Source: Ophiocordyceps camponoti-saundersi (nom. inval.) (Eukaryota; Ascomycota; Sordariomycetes; Hypocreales; Ophiocordycipitaceae). From it: 64,000 nt of DNA. This document shows, in pieces, positions 1-11,624 of the stretch (position 1 is the stretch's first letter; every line of letters starts with the position of its first letter). The stretch spans positions 1 to 64,000 of the forward strand of contig PDHQ01000194.1 of the NCBI GenBank assembly GCA_003339415.1. Direction: 5' to 3'. The position numbers and the translations under genes are program-made. A model generated the notes under the pieces. The model did no database searches. It was not told the origin of the DNA and saw nothing but the letters and a program-made list of their open reading frames with translations.

Positions 1-43
1 GGAGGTGTGGGTGGTGGTTGGTGTGTGTGGTGGGTTGTGTGTG

Positions 44-80
44 TTTTTTTTTTTTTTTTTTGTTGGGGGGGGGGGGGGGG
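44..80. repeat. Homopolymer T and G tracts
   Basis: An 18-base T run (44-61) is followed by a 16-base G run (65-80). Bases 1-470 otherwise show no supportable gene; the short open frame here is low-complexity translation. Confidence 0.8.
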
Positions 81-470
81 TGTGTCATGGCAGACAGAGC
101 TGTTGAGAGCCATCGAGTAGACCTGTCAGAATGGAAGAACGGCTTTCTCTTTAGACTTTCTGCAGAGAAGAACTTCTCTGAAAATTTTGCACACGATCCT
201 ACGTATCTCTGGCTAAAGACCGCCCTCCATAACCGCCTATCTCCCCCCTTTTACCTTTCCTCGCATAGAAAAACAAAGGTAAAAGTTTTTTCAAGAGAAG
301 GGAAAGGCAATTGCCTTTACGACGTTGGTCACCCCGGTTGAATAGATACCTGTCTGCCTACTGTTTCTACTATATATTGGCAGGTGTCGAGATGTCGACT
401 GGTACATCCGAAAAATGTCATCAGATATTTTAACCCCTTTTATTTTCCCTCCGTGACGACAACCATCACC

Positions 471-2474
471 TTAACTTTGTACGAGGCGCAGGGTAGCGCC
501 AGCCAGATCCAAAGTTACGATTGAGTTCCTCGCTTGTCTGTCCATGTCATGCAAGTCTAGAGAGCGTGTGGCAACCATCAACTCATGTTGATGCCGCTCC
601 ATCCGAACCCCGTTTGTCGACCCGACGATCCCCTCATCCTTGGCGTGCCGCTGCAACGTACCTAGGCTCAAGAACAAAAGGGGGAGTGAGTTGGATTTCC
701 AGATGGGCTGATGTTTGTTGATGGTGTTTAGCCACATCATAGCGAGAAGCAGAAGCATGGTGATGACACATGGGATGATTGGGAGCAGTAGCCAAATCCA
801 GTCAAGCCGCACACACATTGTAGTTTCCACCGCCTCGCCCCTGACGACTCCTTTGTTGGTCCGAGCGTCGGGGGCTTGGTCATCTTTGTGCAAGGGCCCA
901 AATCCATCCACCCGAAAGAAGTTGGTCATAACAGTGGCCACTTGCTGGAAGGTGGCGCTCAGGCTCTCGTGGGACGTGAAGCCTCCGTTATATATTCTTC
1001 GGAGCCACCAAGACTTGCAGTCGATATTTCCATGATTCTCGGAAACGCCCACTGAAGTGCAGTGTCCGCTGAACACCACACGCGACATGAAAGATGCCAG
1101 GGCATACCGGTACGGCCCGCTCATGGTGTACACGCAGTCGGACGGCACCATTACTGGCTCGCGGCCGGTTGTCGCGACCTTGATGAACGTCCGCTTCTCG
1201 TCATCGACGGGGACCATGGACAGGTTTTGCGTCTCGTACAATTTCCCATCCACCACGCAGGGGCTTTTTACCGCATGCAGAGGCATCGAGTTGTTACCCA
1301 GGGTTTGTGCTCGAGCAGGAACCGTCTGGAAGATGCGCTCCTCGACCTGGCCGTTGTTGACTTTGACTTCAAAAATTTTCATGCAGGGGTACAGTGTGCA
1401 GGACGTTGCGACGGCGCAATCCGGACCGTTGGTTATTGTGTCTGCAATCGAACATCGCTCGTTCACAGAATGGGACAAGGTTAAGATGGAAACATTTGCG
1501 CAGGCTTGTTCCGCGACATACTTAAACTCGGGAGGCAGTACTGACTCGGCAAACGATAGGTTAGACGTTCCAATCATGAACTTGGGACTCTGTCGTGGAG
1601 AGCCAATGGTCATGTCGCCCAACGAAATGTTGTATGCTAGCATGTCCTTGCCGTCACCTCCTCCGTCAGGGGCAGAGTTGAGGCTGTAAGGGGTGTGCTT
1701 CAAAAGCGATGTTGTGTCCAGACACCAGGCACACAGTCCAATAGTCGTGTGCGGGACTCCGTGAGGTTCTGGAAAGGAACAGTTGCCGGTCGAACAAGTC
1801 GGCCGAATGGCGCTGTTGCTGGCGTCTGGAAGCAGGATGCTAGAGAGCAGGGCGTCCCTGGTCTTGGATCCGGGATTGAAGCTGCCCATGCCAAAATCCG
1901 AGTGGCTCACGCCATCGTTACCCGGTACATACATGGCCACGGGGAAGCTGGCCATGTTCCTTTGCGCCGGACGCGTGCAAGATACTGTCTTGATGGCTTG
2001 CTGGGTGAAGGGGCCGATGGCGAGGCTCACGGATGCCGTCATGCACGCAACGGCGGCCAGTAGGCTCCCGCGATAACCAAGTCGAAGGAGAGCAAGCAAC
2101 TTGATAGACGCCAGAATACCTCCACGGCTGGTCTCGTCGAAGATCTGGAAGCTGCTCAGCTGACGGGCCCTATCAGCGAACCAGATCCACTTGGACTGGC
2201 CGATGATCTCGGCCGAGACGACGACGACGGTCGTACGGAGGCATAAAGTAAGCAGAGCGACGAGCGTATTAAGGTTAATGTCATACGGCCAATGAGGCAG
2301 CTCGTGGCCGTCGAAACTGATGAGAGTGGCGACGATGGCAGAGGAGACGACGATGGCGGTCACGAGCAGGGCTATTTCCAGCCACCATAGCCGGAGGAGT
2401 CGACGAGTGCTGTCCTGCTGGGATTGGGGGCTTTCATGAGGCCCAGAGATGGTCTGTTCCATGGGGCTTTTCAT
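471..2474 (-). CDS. DUF3176 family membrane protein
   Basis: A single open frame of 667 aa with no evident intron. Hydrophobic segments lie at about residues 31-53, 68-90 and 136-155, with a fourth near 550-580. Between the N-terminal helices and the long extracytoplasmic middle is QLSSFQIFDETSRGG (about 105-119), the Phe/Asp-SRG signature typical of fungal DUF3176 proteins. The central 390 residues are Cys-rich and hold several N-x-S/T sites, as expected of an extracellular or lumenal domain. The order (N-terminal helices, large Cys-rich loop, C-terminal helix) is the family layout. No biochemical role is established for this family, so only membrane location is inferred. It is divergent from GPC1, with about 1 kb of shared upstream sequence. 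Confidence 0.85.
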   Translation of the reverse strand: MKSPMEQTISGPHESPQSQQDSTRRLLRLWWLEIALLVTAIVVSSAIVATLISFDGHELPHWPYDINLNTLVALLTLCLRTTVVVVSAEIIGQSKWIWFADRARQLSSFQIFDETSRGGILASIKLLALLRLGYRGSLLAAVACMTASVSLAIGPFTQQAIKTVSCTRPAQRNMASFPVAMYVPGNDGVSHSDFGMGSFNPGSKTRDALLSSILLPDASNSAIRPTCSTGNCSFPEPHGVPHTTIGLCAWCLDTTSLLKHTPYSLNSAPDGGGDGKDMLAYNISLGDMTIGSPRQSPKFMIGTSNLSFAESVLPPEFKYVAEQACANVSILTLSHSVNERCSIADTITNGPDCAVATSCTLYPCMKIFEVKVNNGQVEERIFQTVPARAQTLGNNSMPLHAVKSPCVVDGKLYETQNLSMVPVDDEKRTFIKVATTGREPVMVPSDCVYTMSGPYRYALASFMSRVVFSGHCTSVGVSENHGNIDCKSWWLRRIYNGGFTSHESLSATFQQVATVMTNFFRVDGFGPLHKDDQAPDARTNKGVVRGEAVETTMCVRLDWIWLLLPIIPCVITMLLLLAMMWLNTINKHQPIWKSNSLPLLFLSLGTLQRHAKDEGIVGSTNGVRMERHQHELMVATRSLDLHDMDRQARNSIVTLDLAGATLRLVQS

Positions 2475-3461
2475 TCACCTGACCGGTACCCAAGCTTCAA
2501 TCAACCGATGAGATGAGGTTACAAGATAGGTAGGTAGGTATAGAGAGGTTGAAGAGAAATCAGCTCGTAGAGAGGGCAGAGCATGGTTCCTATTTTTACA
2601 TACCTATCTATATACATACAGTAGGTACTCATCACCATTGGGGTCCATGTCCTGTCTACCTACCTACTATCCGTCTGCCTGTATCCGTAGATATCCTCCT
2701 TCAGCAGGCGGCTTTTGCTGACGGGCTGCTTAGCCTCGACGTAAGCTGTTGGTTGGCTGGTCTGTTGTTGTTGGGAAAAGAGGGGGGGGGGGGCTGTGGA
2801 TAGTACATTACATAGAAGATCCCCCCCCCCCTTTATCAGGCACTATAGTCTATCCGTACTGTAGCCTGTCAGCCCACTTTTGACTTCAGGGCCAAGCCCT
2901 TGGCGGCGGGGGGTTGCGTTGCAGAGTGCCACATTCACGTGACGATATGTTTATCTTATTTCGACACCAGTTTACATGTGCCTGACTTCTTTAACGTACA
3001 ATGTGTGGTACATCATACATGGTAGTACCTATGCAAGCTGCAAAGCCCTTCTATTTGATCTCGTCGTTAAAGTCAGATCAGGTAGATACAAGGCATTCAT
3101 TATTTAGGTACCTCACACAAAGGCATCCTTTGTCTCTTTCTTCTTAAGGCATTGTGCGTTTCCAGCCGGCAAATCTAGACCCCAGTCCCTGAACCGGGCA
3201 AAAGTACGGATATGTACTTGCAATCATAGACCCTGCTGACAAAGCAAAACTTCACGCCAGGAATGCTTAACCACGAACCAACGGCGCGCGTTTGACACCT
3301 TCGCGACATAACGACATATCCAAGCTGGTAAACAGAGAAATCAGTCTCATCTATCAAGAAACCGAGGCGCGTCGCTTCCTGGGCAGGAACTAGGAACTTG
3401 CATGCAGCCTGCTTCTCCATCCCAAAGAGAAAGTGAAAGAGAGAGAAAAAGGACAGAAGCC
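2475..3461. other. Divergent intergenic region
   Basis: Upstream region shared by the DUF3176 gene and GPC1. It holds a TAGG tetranucleotide tract near 2527-2540 and short G (about 2784-2793) and C (about 2821-2831) runs. No gene is supported. An in-frame ATG at 3402 would add 20 residues to GPC1 but has poor start context. Confidence 0.6.
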
Positions 3462-5132
3462 ATGGGTCCTGAACAGCAATCTTCCCCCGAGCCCAAAGAG
3501 CTCGACACATCTTTCGACGATACCGAGGCCGACGTCCTGATGCAACCTGGGCTTTCTACAGACGAGGCTACCTCTCCAGTACTCGCTGCTACTGATACGA
3601 GCAGTCGGAGGCTCTCTCGAAACCCCTCTTGCTCGGAAAGCAGCTCCCATCACGACGACTGGGATTCCCTACCGCCGCTCGACAGGCTTACCGTCCTCGA
3701 CTTTCTCGATAACCTCGCTCTGCCTCAGCAGCTCGAGAAACTACAAAAGGGCATCTCGGCACAGACTGAAAAGGTCCGGCGGTCAAAGGATGCTTTCAAG
3801 TCCAAGACGCAGCTTGCTCGTGATCGCATGGTGGAGGAATGGCGTCGTCGCGTTCCTTCGGCCGATGAACAGCTCGAACGGTACAAGAAGCGAATGCGCC
3901 GCCGCGTCGATAAGCTCGGCCAGCACTGGAGTGACACCAAGGCCATCAGCATACGCGAGAAGATATCCTTCATTTGCGGCGTCATGAACATATTCATCAG
4001 TGGCTTCCTCATCGGCGGCTACCCTCAGTATTTCCATATCTGGTACACGGCTCAGTTATTCTACTTCCTGCCCGTCCGCTTCTTCACATATCATCGTCAG
4101 GGCTATCACTACTTTCTCGCCGACCTCTGTTACTTCGTCAACGTATTGCTAAGCCTCAGCATCTGGGTCTTTCCCTCCTCCAAGCGCCTCTTCACTGCCG
4201 CATACTGCCTGGCATTTGGTAACAATGCCGTTGCCATCATCATGTGGCGGAATTCCCTCGTCTTTCACAGCCTGGATAAGGTCACCTCGCTCTTCATCCA
4301 CATCATGCCCTGCGCAACCCTTCATTGCCTCGTTCATCTCCTCCCGAGCGAGCAACAGGAGCAGAGATTTCCCGCCATCTGGACGGTCAAAAACTCGACT
4401 CCCGGCTCGCCGACGGCCTATGCCAATATGGTGTCCATGCTGGCTTGGAGTACCATACCCTACGCCTTCTGGCAGCTTAGTTATTACTTCCTGATCACGG
4501 TTCGCCGCCGAGATAAGATCGCCGCGGGCCGGCCCACGTCCTTTACCTGGCTGCGACGGTCCTACGCCCAGACTTGGATAGGCAAGCTGGTGATATCTCT
4601 GCCGGACAAGCTGCACGAACCGGTCTTCATGTTGATCCAGTACAGCTACGCCGTCTTGACCATGCTGCCCTGTCCCTTGTGGTTCGCCAGCCGAGCCGCG
4701 TCGGCGATTTTCCTCTTCGTACTCTTTGCCTGGAGCATATACAACGGCTCAACATATTACATCGATGTCTTCGGGAAGCGCTTCCAAAAGGAGCTCGAAG
4801 CCATGAAAGCCGAGGTGTCCAAGTGGCAAAACACACCAGAAATGGGCGTCCACTCTCCGCTGATGACGCCACACAACGAGAAGCCCCCTGGTCTCCCCGT
4901 CCAGAACCCAGCATCGAAGGATGCAAAACCGCCCGCGCCGGCCGCCGAAACAAAACATCACGACAGCCCGGCAAGCGGCGATGCTACTGGACACGACGCG
5001 AACGCGGTTTCCAGCGCGGGACTCGAGCGCATCCCGCTCCTCGACGAAACTCCTAAAGCCACGCAGGAAGATGGCGCTGCCCCCAACGCCGCCCAGGGGA
5101 CGGGCCTGAAAATCGATACGGAGGGATCATGA
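3462..5132 (+). CDS. gpc1: Glycerophosphocholine acyltransferase (GPC1, DUF2838)
   Basis: Intronless 556 aa from the ATG at 3462, preferred because its context (gccATGg) is strong; an in-frame ATG at 3402 gives 576 aa. The Gpc1 family transfers acyl groups to glycerophosphocholine at the ER in phosphatidylcholine remodelling. Visible features are an acidic/Ser-rich N-terminus, a basic coiled segment (about residues 85-155), then several membrane spans starting at FICGVMNIFISGFLIGG. The DUF2838 core includes YPQYFHIWYTAQLFYFLP and FGNNAVAIIMWRNSLVFHS, followed by a conserved HIMPCATLH block. The C-terminal 110 residues are polar and look disordered. Length and core agree with fungal Gpc1 proteins. 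Confidence in the family is high; the start is less certain. Confidence 0.9.
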   Translation: MGPEQQSSPEPKELDTSFDDTEADVLMQPGLSTDEATSPVLAATDTSSRRLSRNPSCSESSSHHDDWDSLPPLDRLTVLDFLDNLALPQQLEKLQKGISAQTEKVRRSKDAFKSKTQLARDRMVEEWRRRVPSADEQLERYKKRMRRRVDKLGQHWSDTKAISIREKISFICGVMNIFISGFLIGGYPQYFHIWYTAQLFYFLPVRFFTYHRQGYHYFLADLCYFVNVLLSLSIWVFPSSKRLFTAAYCLAFGNNAVAIIMWRNSLVFHSLDKVTSLFIHIMPCATLHCLVHLLPSEQQEQRFPAIWTVKNSTPGSPTAYANMVSMLAWSTIPYAFWQLSYYFLITVRRRDKIAAGRPTSFTWLRRSYAQTWIGKLVISLPDKLHEPVFMLIQYSYAVLTMLPCPLWFASRAASAIFLFVLFAWSIYNGSTYYIDVFGKRFQKELEAMKAEVSKWQNTPEMGVHSPLMTPHNEKPPGLPVQNPASKDAKPPAPAAETKHHDSPASGDATGHDANAVSSAGLERIPLLDETPKATQEDGAAPNAAQGTGLKIDTEGS

Positions 5133-6375
5133 CCAATATCACCCGCACCGTCACCACGGAGAAGTCTCCCCTCGCCACCAGAATGGACGAGAAGGGCCGA
5201 GATGGCCCAATCTCACAGCGAAAAGAATATGATGAGGAGTTGACGGTGCTTACCCCTTTTTTTCTCTCTTCTCCTCTTCTCTTCACTCCATCTCTCTCCC
5301 TCTTATTCCCGCCTGACGTCACAAGAAGCATCAAAGCTTAATCCAAAAGAGCGACAAGAAGATATTGCCAGCCGTCTTTTTTTTTTCCACTTCCAGCCTA
5401 TCTGTATAGCCATACCCCCTTCCCAGAGCGAACGCCGTGCTTTGGTCAGTCTAGTTTATACCACCTGAATATACTCCTTTCTCTTTCTCCCCTTTCTCAC
5501 TTGAGCAAGGTGCTTACGGCGAGCAGCTAAGTTAGGCCTTCACGCACGCTTTTCATCGTCTGTCGTTGCGCTTTAGGCACGAAGGGGAAGAAACGTTTCT
5601 GATGGGCGATAGTTGTTTCGGCACTCGGTGCAGGTGAACGACGTTGATGCCTGGAAGCGAACAGGTAAGTAGATGCTCGTGTTATACGCTGCTGCTTTAC
5701 TCCACGAGTCCTGCCTTCTCCTACGCTGTTCTTACAATCTACGTCCGCAAATCCCCTCCAAGATGTTACATACGAGACGACCGCCAAAGACTGTGCCTAA
5801 AGTTGCTTTGATTGCAAGATGCTTTCGAATCGATGATGCCGCTATGATGCTCCCCGTACGCTTTGCCCACATGGAAAATATGAAATATCTGAAGGTGCTC
5901 CTCGCCCATTTCAATGGTCTCCTCCTGACCCCCCCCCCTTGATCCCCCAAGTTCTCTTCCCCTGTGGCAAAAAACTCTTGCCCTTTCTCTCTGTGGAGCA
6001 CCGATTAGCTACGGCATATTTCACTGAACTTGATCCCTCGGCACCTTTGGAGATCCGTCGTCAAATCGCTTTCTCAATCACGTCTCGAACCAAGACCGAA
6101 GTAAGCCAGTTCACGGCAAAGACGTTCCTCCGTAGCGACATTCCCTCCCCATAACCATCTCGTCCTCGCATGGCGGTCGGCCCCCTGGTCACTGCTCGAT
6201 CGACACTCACTCTAGAAAAGAGCGGCTGGTCCACGAGCGGGTTTTTTTTTTTCACGGCATCATCATCTTGCCTGTTGTCGGCTGATCCGACACTGGGTCT
6301 GACGCGCGAGGTCTGGACGCGACGAGAATGTGCAAGATTTTGACCGATCGCAAAGGCGAGACCCGGAAAGTCTCT
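5133..6375. other. Intergenic, convergent 3' regions
   Basis: Lies between the ends of GPC1 (+) and CDH1 (-). It is pyrimidine-rich near 5250-5500 and contains short C and T runs. No open frame here has conserved content; nothing else seen. Confidence 0.6.
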
Positions 6376-8325
6376 TCATCGAATGATGCCCCAGTCAGCT
6401 AGACGACCTCCTCCAGCCTCACCGTCTTCTCGAGTCCCGGGACGACGACCAAAGAGAGACCAAAATCGCAACGTCTCATCACCAGCCCCTGTAACCACCA
6501 CGCGGCCGTCCGGACTCATCGCAAGGTACAAAACACGATAGGTATGACCTGTCAAGCTGGCGACTTGGGTCATGGACGGATACTTCCAGACCACAATCTG
6601 GTTCTGACTATACCCATGCGTCGAAACAATCTCGTTGGAGTTCTTCGACCAGGCAATGTTGCATACCTGGCTCCCCGTGTCGATCTCGTTGATGACGGAA
6701 CCCTTGACTGTGTCGTGGAAGATGATTCTCCGGTCGGCAGTTCCGCCTCCCGAAGCCAGCAGCCCACGCTGGTGCGGAGACCATGCGATGGCTTTCAAGG
6801 CAGCCGTGTGGTCGGAAAACTTCCACAGCGGCGTGTCGGAGAGTTTGTCCCAGACCATCAGCTTGTTGTCGTTTCCACCGCTGGCTAGTTGACCGTCCTC
6901 ACAGTTCCACTTGAGGCCACACACCTCCTGCTTATGGCCGACTAGTTTTCTCAGCCATTGGTCGGGCGCGCGAACATCACGATGATAGATGAGTCTGTCG
7001 CGCGATCCCGACGTCAAGATGTGCGTGTTCCATGCCAAGGAGCCTACCCGGGCGGTGTGGCCTGTCATAGTTCGCAGCCTCCTGCATCTCTCCGCGTCCC
7101 AAATCTGCACGAGACCCTTACCAGTACCCACGGCTAGGTGGGTTCCTTTTTGGATCCAAGAGACACTCGTGACAGTGTCGTCTTCGAGAGTGCAGAGCTT
7201 GTTGACCTTGGTCGTTTGGGCATTCCACATGTAAACGCTGGATCCCAGGCCCACTCCCAGGACGTTGGCACTGCCCCAATCCACGAGATTGAGGTAGAAG
7301 TCGTCCGCTAATTCGGGAGCATCGAGAACCTTGTAAGGAACCTTGCTAACGGCCCGGGGTTGTCGCCGTGGGCTGAGAAGCAGTTGCTGGCTGCCGAACC
7401 GTACGGGAGACAGGCTGTAGATCTCGGCTCTGGTGTCTAGATTGGGTCCATGACGGCTCTGTGGCGTCTTCGAAGGTGTCGGATGACCGGCAACGTGACT
7501 GTGGTGGCGAGGAGACAGGTAAGAGAATAGGTTCTTGTGAGGTGTCGATGGCGTCAGAGACGATGGCAGAGATGATGTCGAGTTGTTATTTGGTGGTGTT
7601 CGAGCTCGGGTGCCGTCATTGACGTTTGAAGGATCCGGCAGGTTGTTGTCAGCAGACAGGGACGGGTGAATGGCCTGAGGCACGGAGCCCTCAAAAAGCT
7701 CGGTGCGAAGCAGCGTCGAAAAGGTGCGGTTAGCCTCCTCCGCTACATGAAGTCGGCTCGTCAGCATCTACCATGGTTTGTGCGACACCGAAAATGCCTC
7801 AGACTTACTCTTTTGGAAATGAAGCTCTCCATGCGGTGTACGCTTTTTCTGCTTCGAAGGGGTCGCCGGTGAGCCGTCTTCATGAAGAAGGCTGAAGCTA
7901 GCTTGTAGGTCCTGGCCAGACCGGGATGGAATAAAGCTGATTCGCCGTCAGTATTTTCATTGAGGAACAGATCGTAGAGCAAGACAAAAAGGGCGGTAGA
8001 CTTACCGGTCGCCGTTGATGCGCTGGCGTTTTCGATGCGGACTTGCGATCGGCGTACTCTCGCGTTGGGGGCGCTGAAGCTCTCGCAACAGGGCGCTTTC
8101 CACGGCCTCGGCATCTAGAGGCATAGCCCGTGTCGCATCGCTGATTCTTGGCCCACTGCGAACCGTTGCTGAGCCGCCGTCGCCTTCGTTCAATTTGACT
8201 TCGGGTCGACGTTGGTCAGTCGGAGACGGCGGTGCTGAGCGAGGGGCACTAGTGACGGGGGATGTTTTGATTTCCCCCAAAGTCCTCTTCGAAGATGAAG
8301 CATGCGCCTGCGAATCCGGAAGCAT
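6376..8325 (-). CDS. CDH1: APC/C activator Cdh1/Fizzy-related
   Basis: Three exons: 8325-8006, 7936-7809 and 7742-6376, giving 604 aa with phases that match exactly. Cdh1 binds the anaphase-promoting complex and selects substrates for ubiquitination in late mitosis and G1. The join of exons 1 and 2 recreates the C-box DRFIPSR (residues 106-112), which docks on the APC/C. An SLSPVRF block follows, then KVPYKVLDAPELADDFYLNLVDW leading into seven WD40 repeats (about 298-590). The protein ends in Ile-Arg, the IR tail. SPRRQPRAVSKVPYKV-type sequence and the IR tail fit Cdh1 rather than Cdc20. N-terminal SP/TP sites fit inhibition by CDK. Family call is firm; the start ATG is the first in the open exon 1. 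Confidence 0.93.
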
Positions 8326-9950
8326 GATGAGAGATGAGGGGCGCGGATGGAAGGAATGACAGGTTGATATGGCCCGACAATGAATGGCAGGCTGGAATCA
8401 TCCACGACGGAAACAAAGTCGGCGACCGAATGCCGCACGCAGAAGAAGAGAGGAAGAAGAAGAGACGTGGGTAACCCCCAAAGCACTGAAGATACTGAGA
8501 TTGATAGGCCTTCCGTTCCAAGAGAAATTCTGGAACAGCAGGTTTTTTTTTTCTCCCCCTCCGCGCGCTGTCTGTGAATGTCGGGGTTACCTTTGACAAT
8601 CCTGCAGCGGGAGGTATGCTTCTGACGTTGGAGAGAGAGATTTCGGGCTGGCTCGACGTCAGGCGAGACCCAGCCAGTGTCAAAAAAGATCCGCGACGAG
8701 CGTCCGGACGGGTGGAAAGTGTCTAAAATGCCAGAGATAGAAGAGAGCGATTCCGGGACGGGCAGCCTGGCAGCGTCGGTAGGCAAAGCGGCCGCGTGGA
8801 AGCTCGTCGTGAGGGATTGAAAGGTCAAAACTTTTGGGGATGGCGGCTGGGCGAGAGCGCGCGCCCAAGGACAGCGAGCCGTGCTAGTACCACTACCTAC
8901 CTAGTACCTACAGGCTACGGGCTGCGGGCTACGGGCTACAGGTGCAGCCGCCGGACTAGGAGGAGCGTTCGCGCGTCGTGCAGCAGGGTGTCAACAGTGA
9001 TTAGGTAATTTGTTTGTGGCAGCATGCCGCCGCACCAGGATAAGTGAAAATGGACGACTGCAGGTTAGCTTCTTCGCAGTGAAGGATTTAGGCAGTGAAA
9101 CAACATGGACAAATTCAGATTCTAAGACCAAGATACGCATACCTTATTAGTATCGAAGTCTTTGATGGGGATGAAGAGGTATACGGAGTAGGAAGATGGC
9201 ATATGTACGCATACTTGCCTACCTACCTCTGTGTGAATTCTTACCTAAATTCTTGTGGATTCCTTACTCAAGCATGCGGTATCTCTACTGCTGCTGTCTA
9301 GGTAGGTAGGTAAATACATACACGGAGTATCTTCAAAAGAGATTCGCATCCTTGAATTCAATCTAACCCTTCAAAAGCAACCTGAGAGAGTAAATACTAC
9401 TTCACACCTTTCCACTTCTCATAATAGCAGCACATCTTCTCCACAGCTTTCACCAGCGCTTTTATCCTCTTCTCGAAATGACATAGCATCCGTCAGCTGG
9501 CACACAGTGGCAGCACTGCAGCAGCACCTAGCGCCTTCACGTGATCGTCAGTGCCAGACCGCCAGCTGATTGCACAGTCACGTGCCTAGCTAGTCGCCTG
9601 TCTGCCAACTCCCCATTGCCAAAACCTCGGTAGAATTCCGGCCGGCCATCTGCTCAAGTAGTTTCTTCACCTCACCCCAATCTGCTTACCTCTCCCTTTT
9701 CGCTCTCTTTCCACCTCCCTGTTCAACGCTTTTTCCTCCCTCTTCAAACGCGCACCTCCGCAACAGCAGATACTCGCGTTGAGCCTCTTCGCCTCAACGC
9801 GCTTTCCTTTTCCCCAAGGCCTGTCAAGGCTAGGCCCTATATCCCATCCTTTACTCATTCATCACCGCGCCCAGAAGCGCCCTTCTGTCAGCCTCATTTC
9901 TCCATCTGCGTTCTTCTAAAAACTCGTCATTCCACCTCGCATCGCGAACC
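8326..9950. other. Intergenic region between CDH1 and the RRM gene
   Basis: About 1.6 kb shared upstream region of two divergent genes. It contains a T run at 8540-8549, short direct repeats of a CTACGGG-type unit near 8916-8940, TACGGAGTA at 9182-9190, TAGG repeats near 9299-9311 and a CT-rich stretch at 9660-9740 ahead of the RRM gene. A 212-codon open frame at 8190-8828 (-) overlaps the CDH1 start in another frame and is most likely leader sequence. Confidence 0.5.
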
Positions 9951-11123
9951 ATGGCAACCACTGCGATGGACTACGAGGCCGTAGGTGGCGATCGATACGA
10001 CGGTAAGTCAAGTATCCGCCGCATCTTTCGTCCAAAGACCTTGATTTTTGACGACATACAGACGAGCCTCCCCGATATGACCGCGACAATAGAAGCGCTT
10101 CCCCTCGTCCCATTCGTGACGAAAACGACGGCCACCGTCGCCGTTCCGCGTCTCCTAATGGAAATGCCGATGGGTAAGTTACTTTTCTGACAATCAGTTC
10201 GTTTAATTCTAACTTACTGCAGGCCTCCCAAAGATAACTCGGGCATGAAGGATGACGACGATGATGGTGCAGTCAATCCTGGCTCCAACCTCTTCGTCAC
10301 TGGCATTCATCCCCGCCTTTCGGAGGCTGAAGTCTCCAAAATGTTCGAAAAATATGGTGACGTTGAAAAGTGCCAAATCATGCGTGACCCTCACACCAAA
10401 GAGTCCCGCGGTTTTGGCTTCGTCAAAATGGTCACCTCCGAGCAGGCTGAAGCCGCTCGTGAGGGACTTCAGGGCGAACAAATCGAGGGTCGTACCCTAA
10501 GCATTGAGAAAGCACGCCGTGCCCGACCGCGCACTCCGACTCCCGGCAAATACTTTGGGCCGCCGAAGCGAGGTAAAGTTTCTCGTTGCATTTTTCAGGT
10601 TGTTTTGCCCGCTAACGAGTCCACAGAGCCGCGTGGGCGTTTTGATGACCGCCGCCGTGGTGGCTACGGTGGTTCCGCCGGCGGTTACGGCGGTCGCGAT
10701 GACTATCGTTACCGCGGATATGATAGGGGCTACGGCAACGATCGACGCTACGACGACCGCGGCTACGATCGTAACTATCGCGAGGATCGTCGCTACGACG
10801 ATCGAGGCTACGGCCGTGACTACGACCGGGGTTATGATCGTCGCGATCGTGACGAATATTACGGACGGGAGCGACACGGCGGACGTGAAGACCGCGATCG
10901 CTATGCTCAGCGAGGCAACCCCAGCAGCTACGACCGCGATCGCTATGATCGGCAGGGAGAACGCGAGTCTACCCGCGCCCGAGAGGCGGCCGGCTCTGGC
11001 TACGGTGATTCTGGCACCCGGTCTGACGTCCGAGAGCCCTATGGAGGTTTGATACGACCTCCCACGCATCTCGGTGATGAACATTATCTGATTTTTTCAG
11101 GACCGGAGCCTTCGATCCGGTAA
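9951..11123 (+). CDS. Tra2/SR-like RRM RNA-binding protein
   Basis: Exons 9951-10002, 10062-10173 and 10223-10572, then 10627 onward. Splicing joins an N-terminal R/S-type stretch (SRSASPRP-like, DGHRRRSASPNG) to one RRM. The RRM has RNP2 LFVTGI near residue 78 and RNP1 RGFGFVKM at about 117-124. The rest is an RGG/RY-rich tail with many DRGY, DDRGY and RDRD units. This order resembles fungal Tra2-type splicing factors; binding of pre-mRNA is inferred from the family. The C-terminus is uncertain: a possible fourth intron (11047-11100) is also in frame, giving 318 aa if removed or 336 aa if kept, and a GTAAGG donor at 11120 could extend the protein. Overall family is clear; the precise ortholog is not. 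Confidence 0.82.
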
Positions 11124-11183
11124 GGGCTCGGTGAGGAAACTTGCTGATGCCCGCCGCAGTATTGATGGGCTCGTCACTTCTTG

Positions 11184-11624
11184 ACGTTTCGCTTCTGGGT
11201 CTTTTGTGTTGCTACCTGCTTTTGTCTTGTTTTCCTCTTCTTTTCTTTCCCTTTTTCTACTACGTTGCGCCCCTTCAGTCGACTCCCGGGGTCCTCTGGT
11301 GACTTTCCCATCAGGATCGAATCACTCAAGGGTTACGTGCAATGTGCGACAGGAGATGAAGGGGAAAAGCAATATCCAGTACTCGGCCTACGCCACTGAG
11401 ATAATTTTTCTTGATGGTCGATCTTGCGGCGACAGGGACTCGGATGGACTTCGTATGGCAGCGCCGGATCTTGCACAATCAATCACTTCACCACTTGTCG
11501 CCTTGCCCGCCAGCACTGTCATAGCATTCGCTGCTCGACGCCCACAACAGATGCCGCCTCTCGGCTTCCCCCAAATTTATCAGCGTAACCAGCGGGTCAT
11601 TGATTCTTGGTCACTGCGGAGCTG
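11184..11624. other. Intergenic, no supported gene
   Basis: Downstream of the RRM gene. It is pyrimidine-rich at 11210-11290, probably 3' UTR. A 160-codon forward frame across 11206-11688 has no recognisable domain and is not supported. Confidence 0.4.

Noticed and set aside
8190..8828. 212-codon reverse frame overlapping the CDH1 start
   Set aside because: It overlaps CDH1 exon 1 in another frame, has no recognisable domain and low-complexity composition; most likely leader sequence.
10497..11084. 195- and 182-codon frames within the RGG-rich exon
   Set aside because: They are shadows created by the repetitive GAY/CGN codons of the RRM protein.
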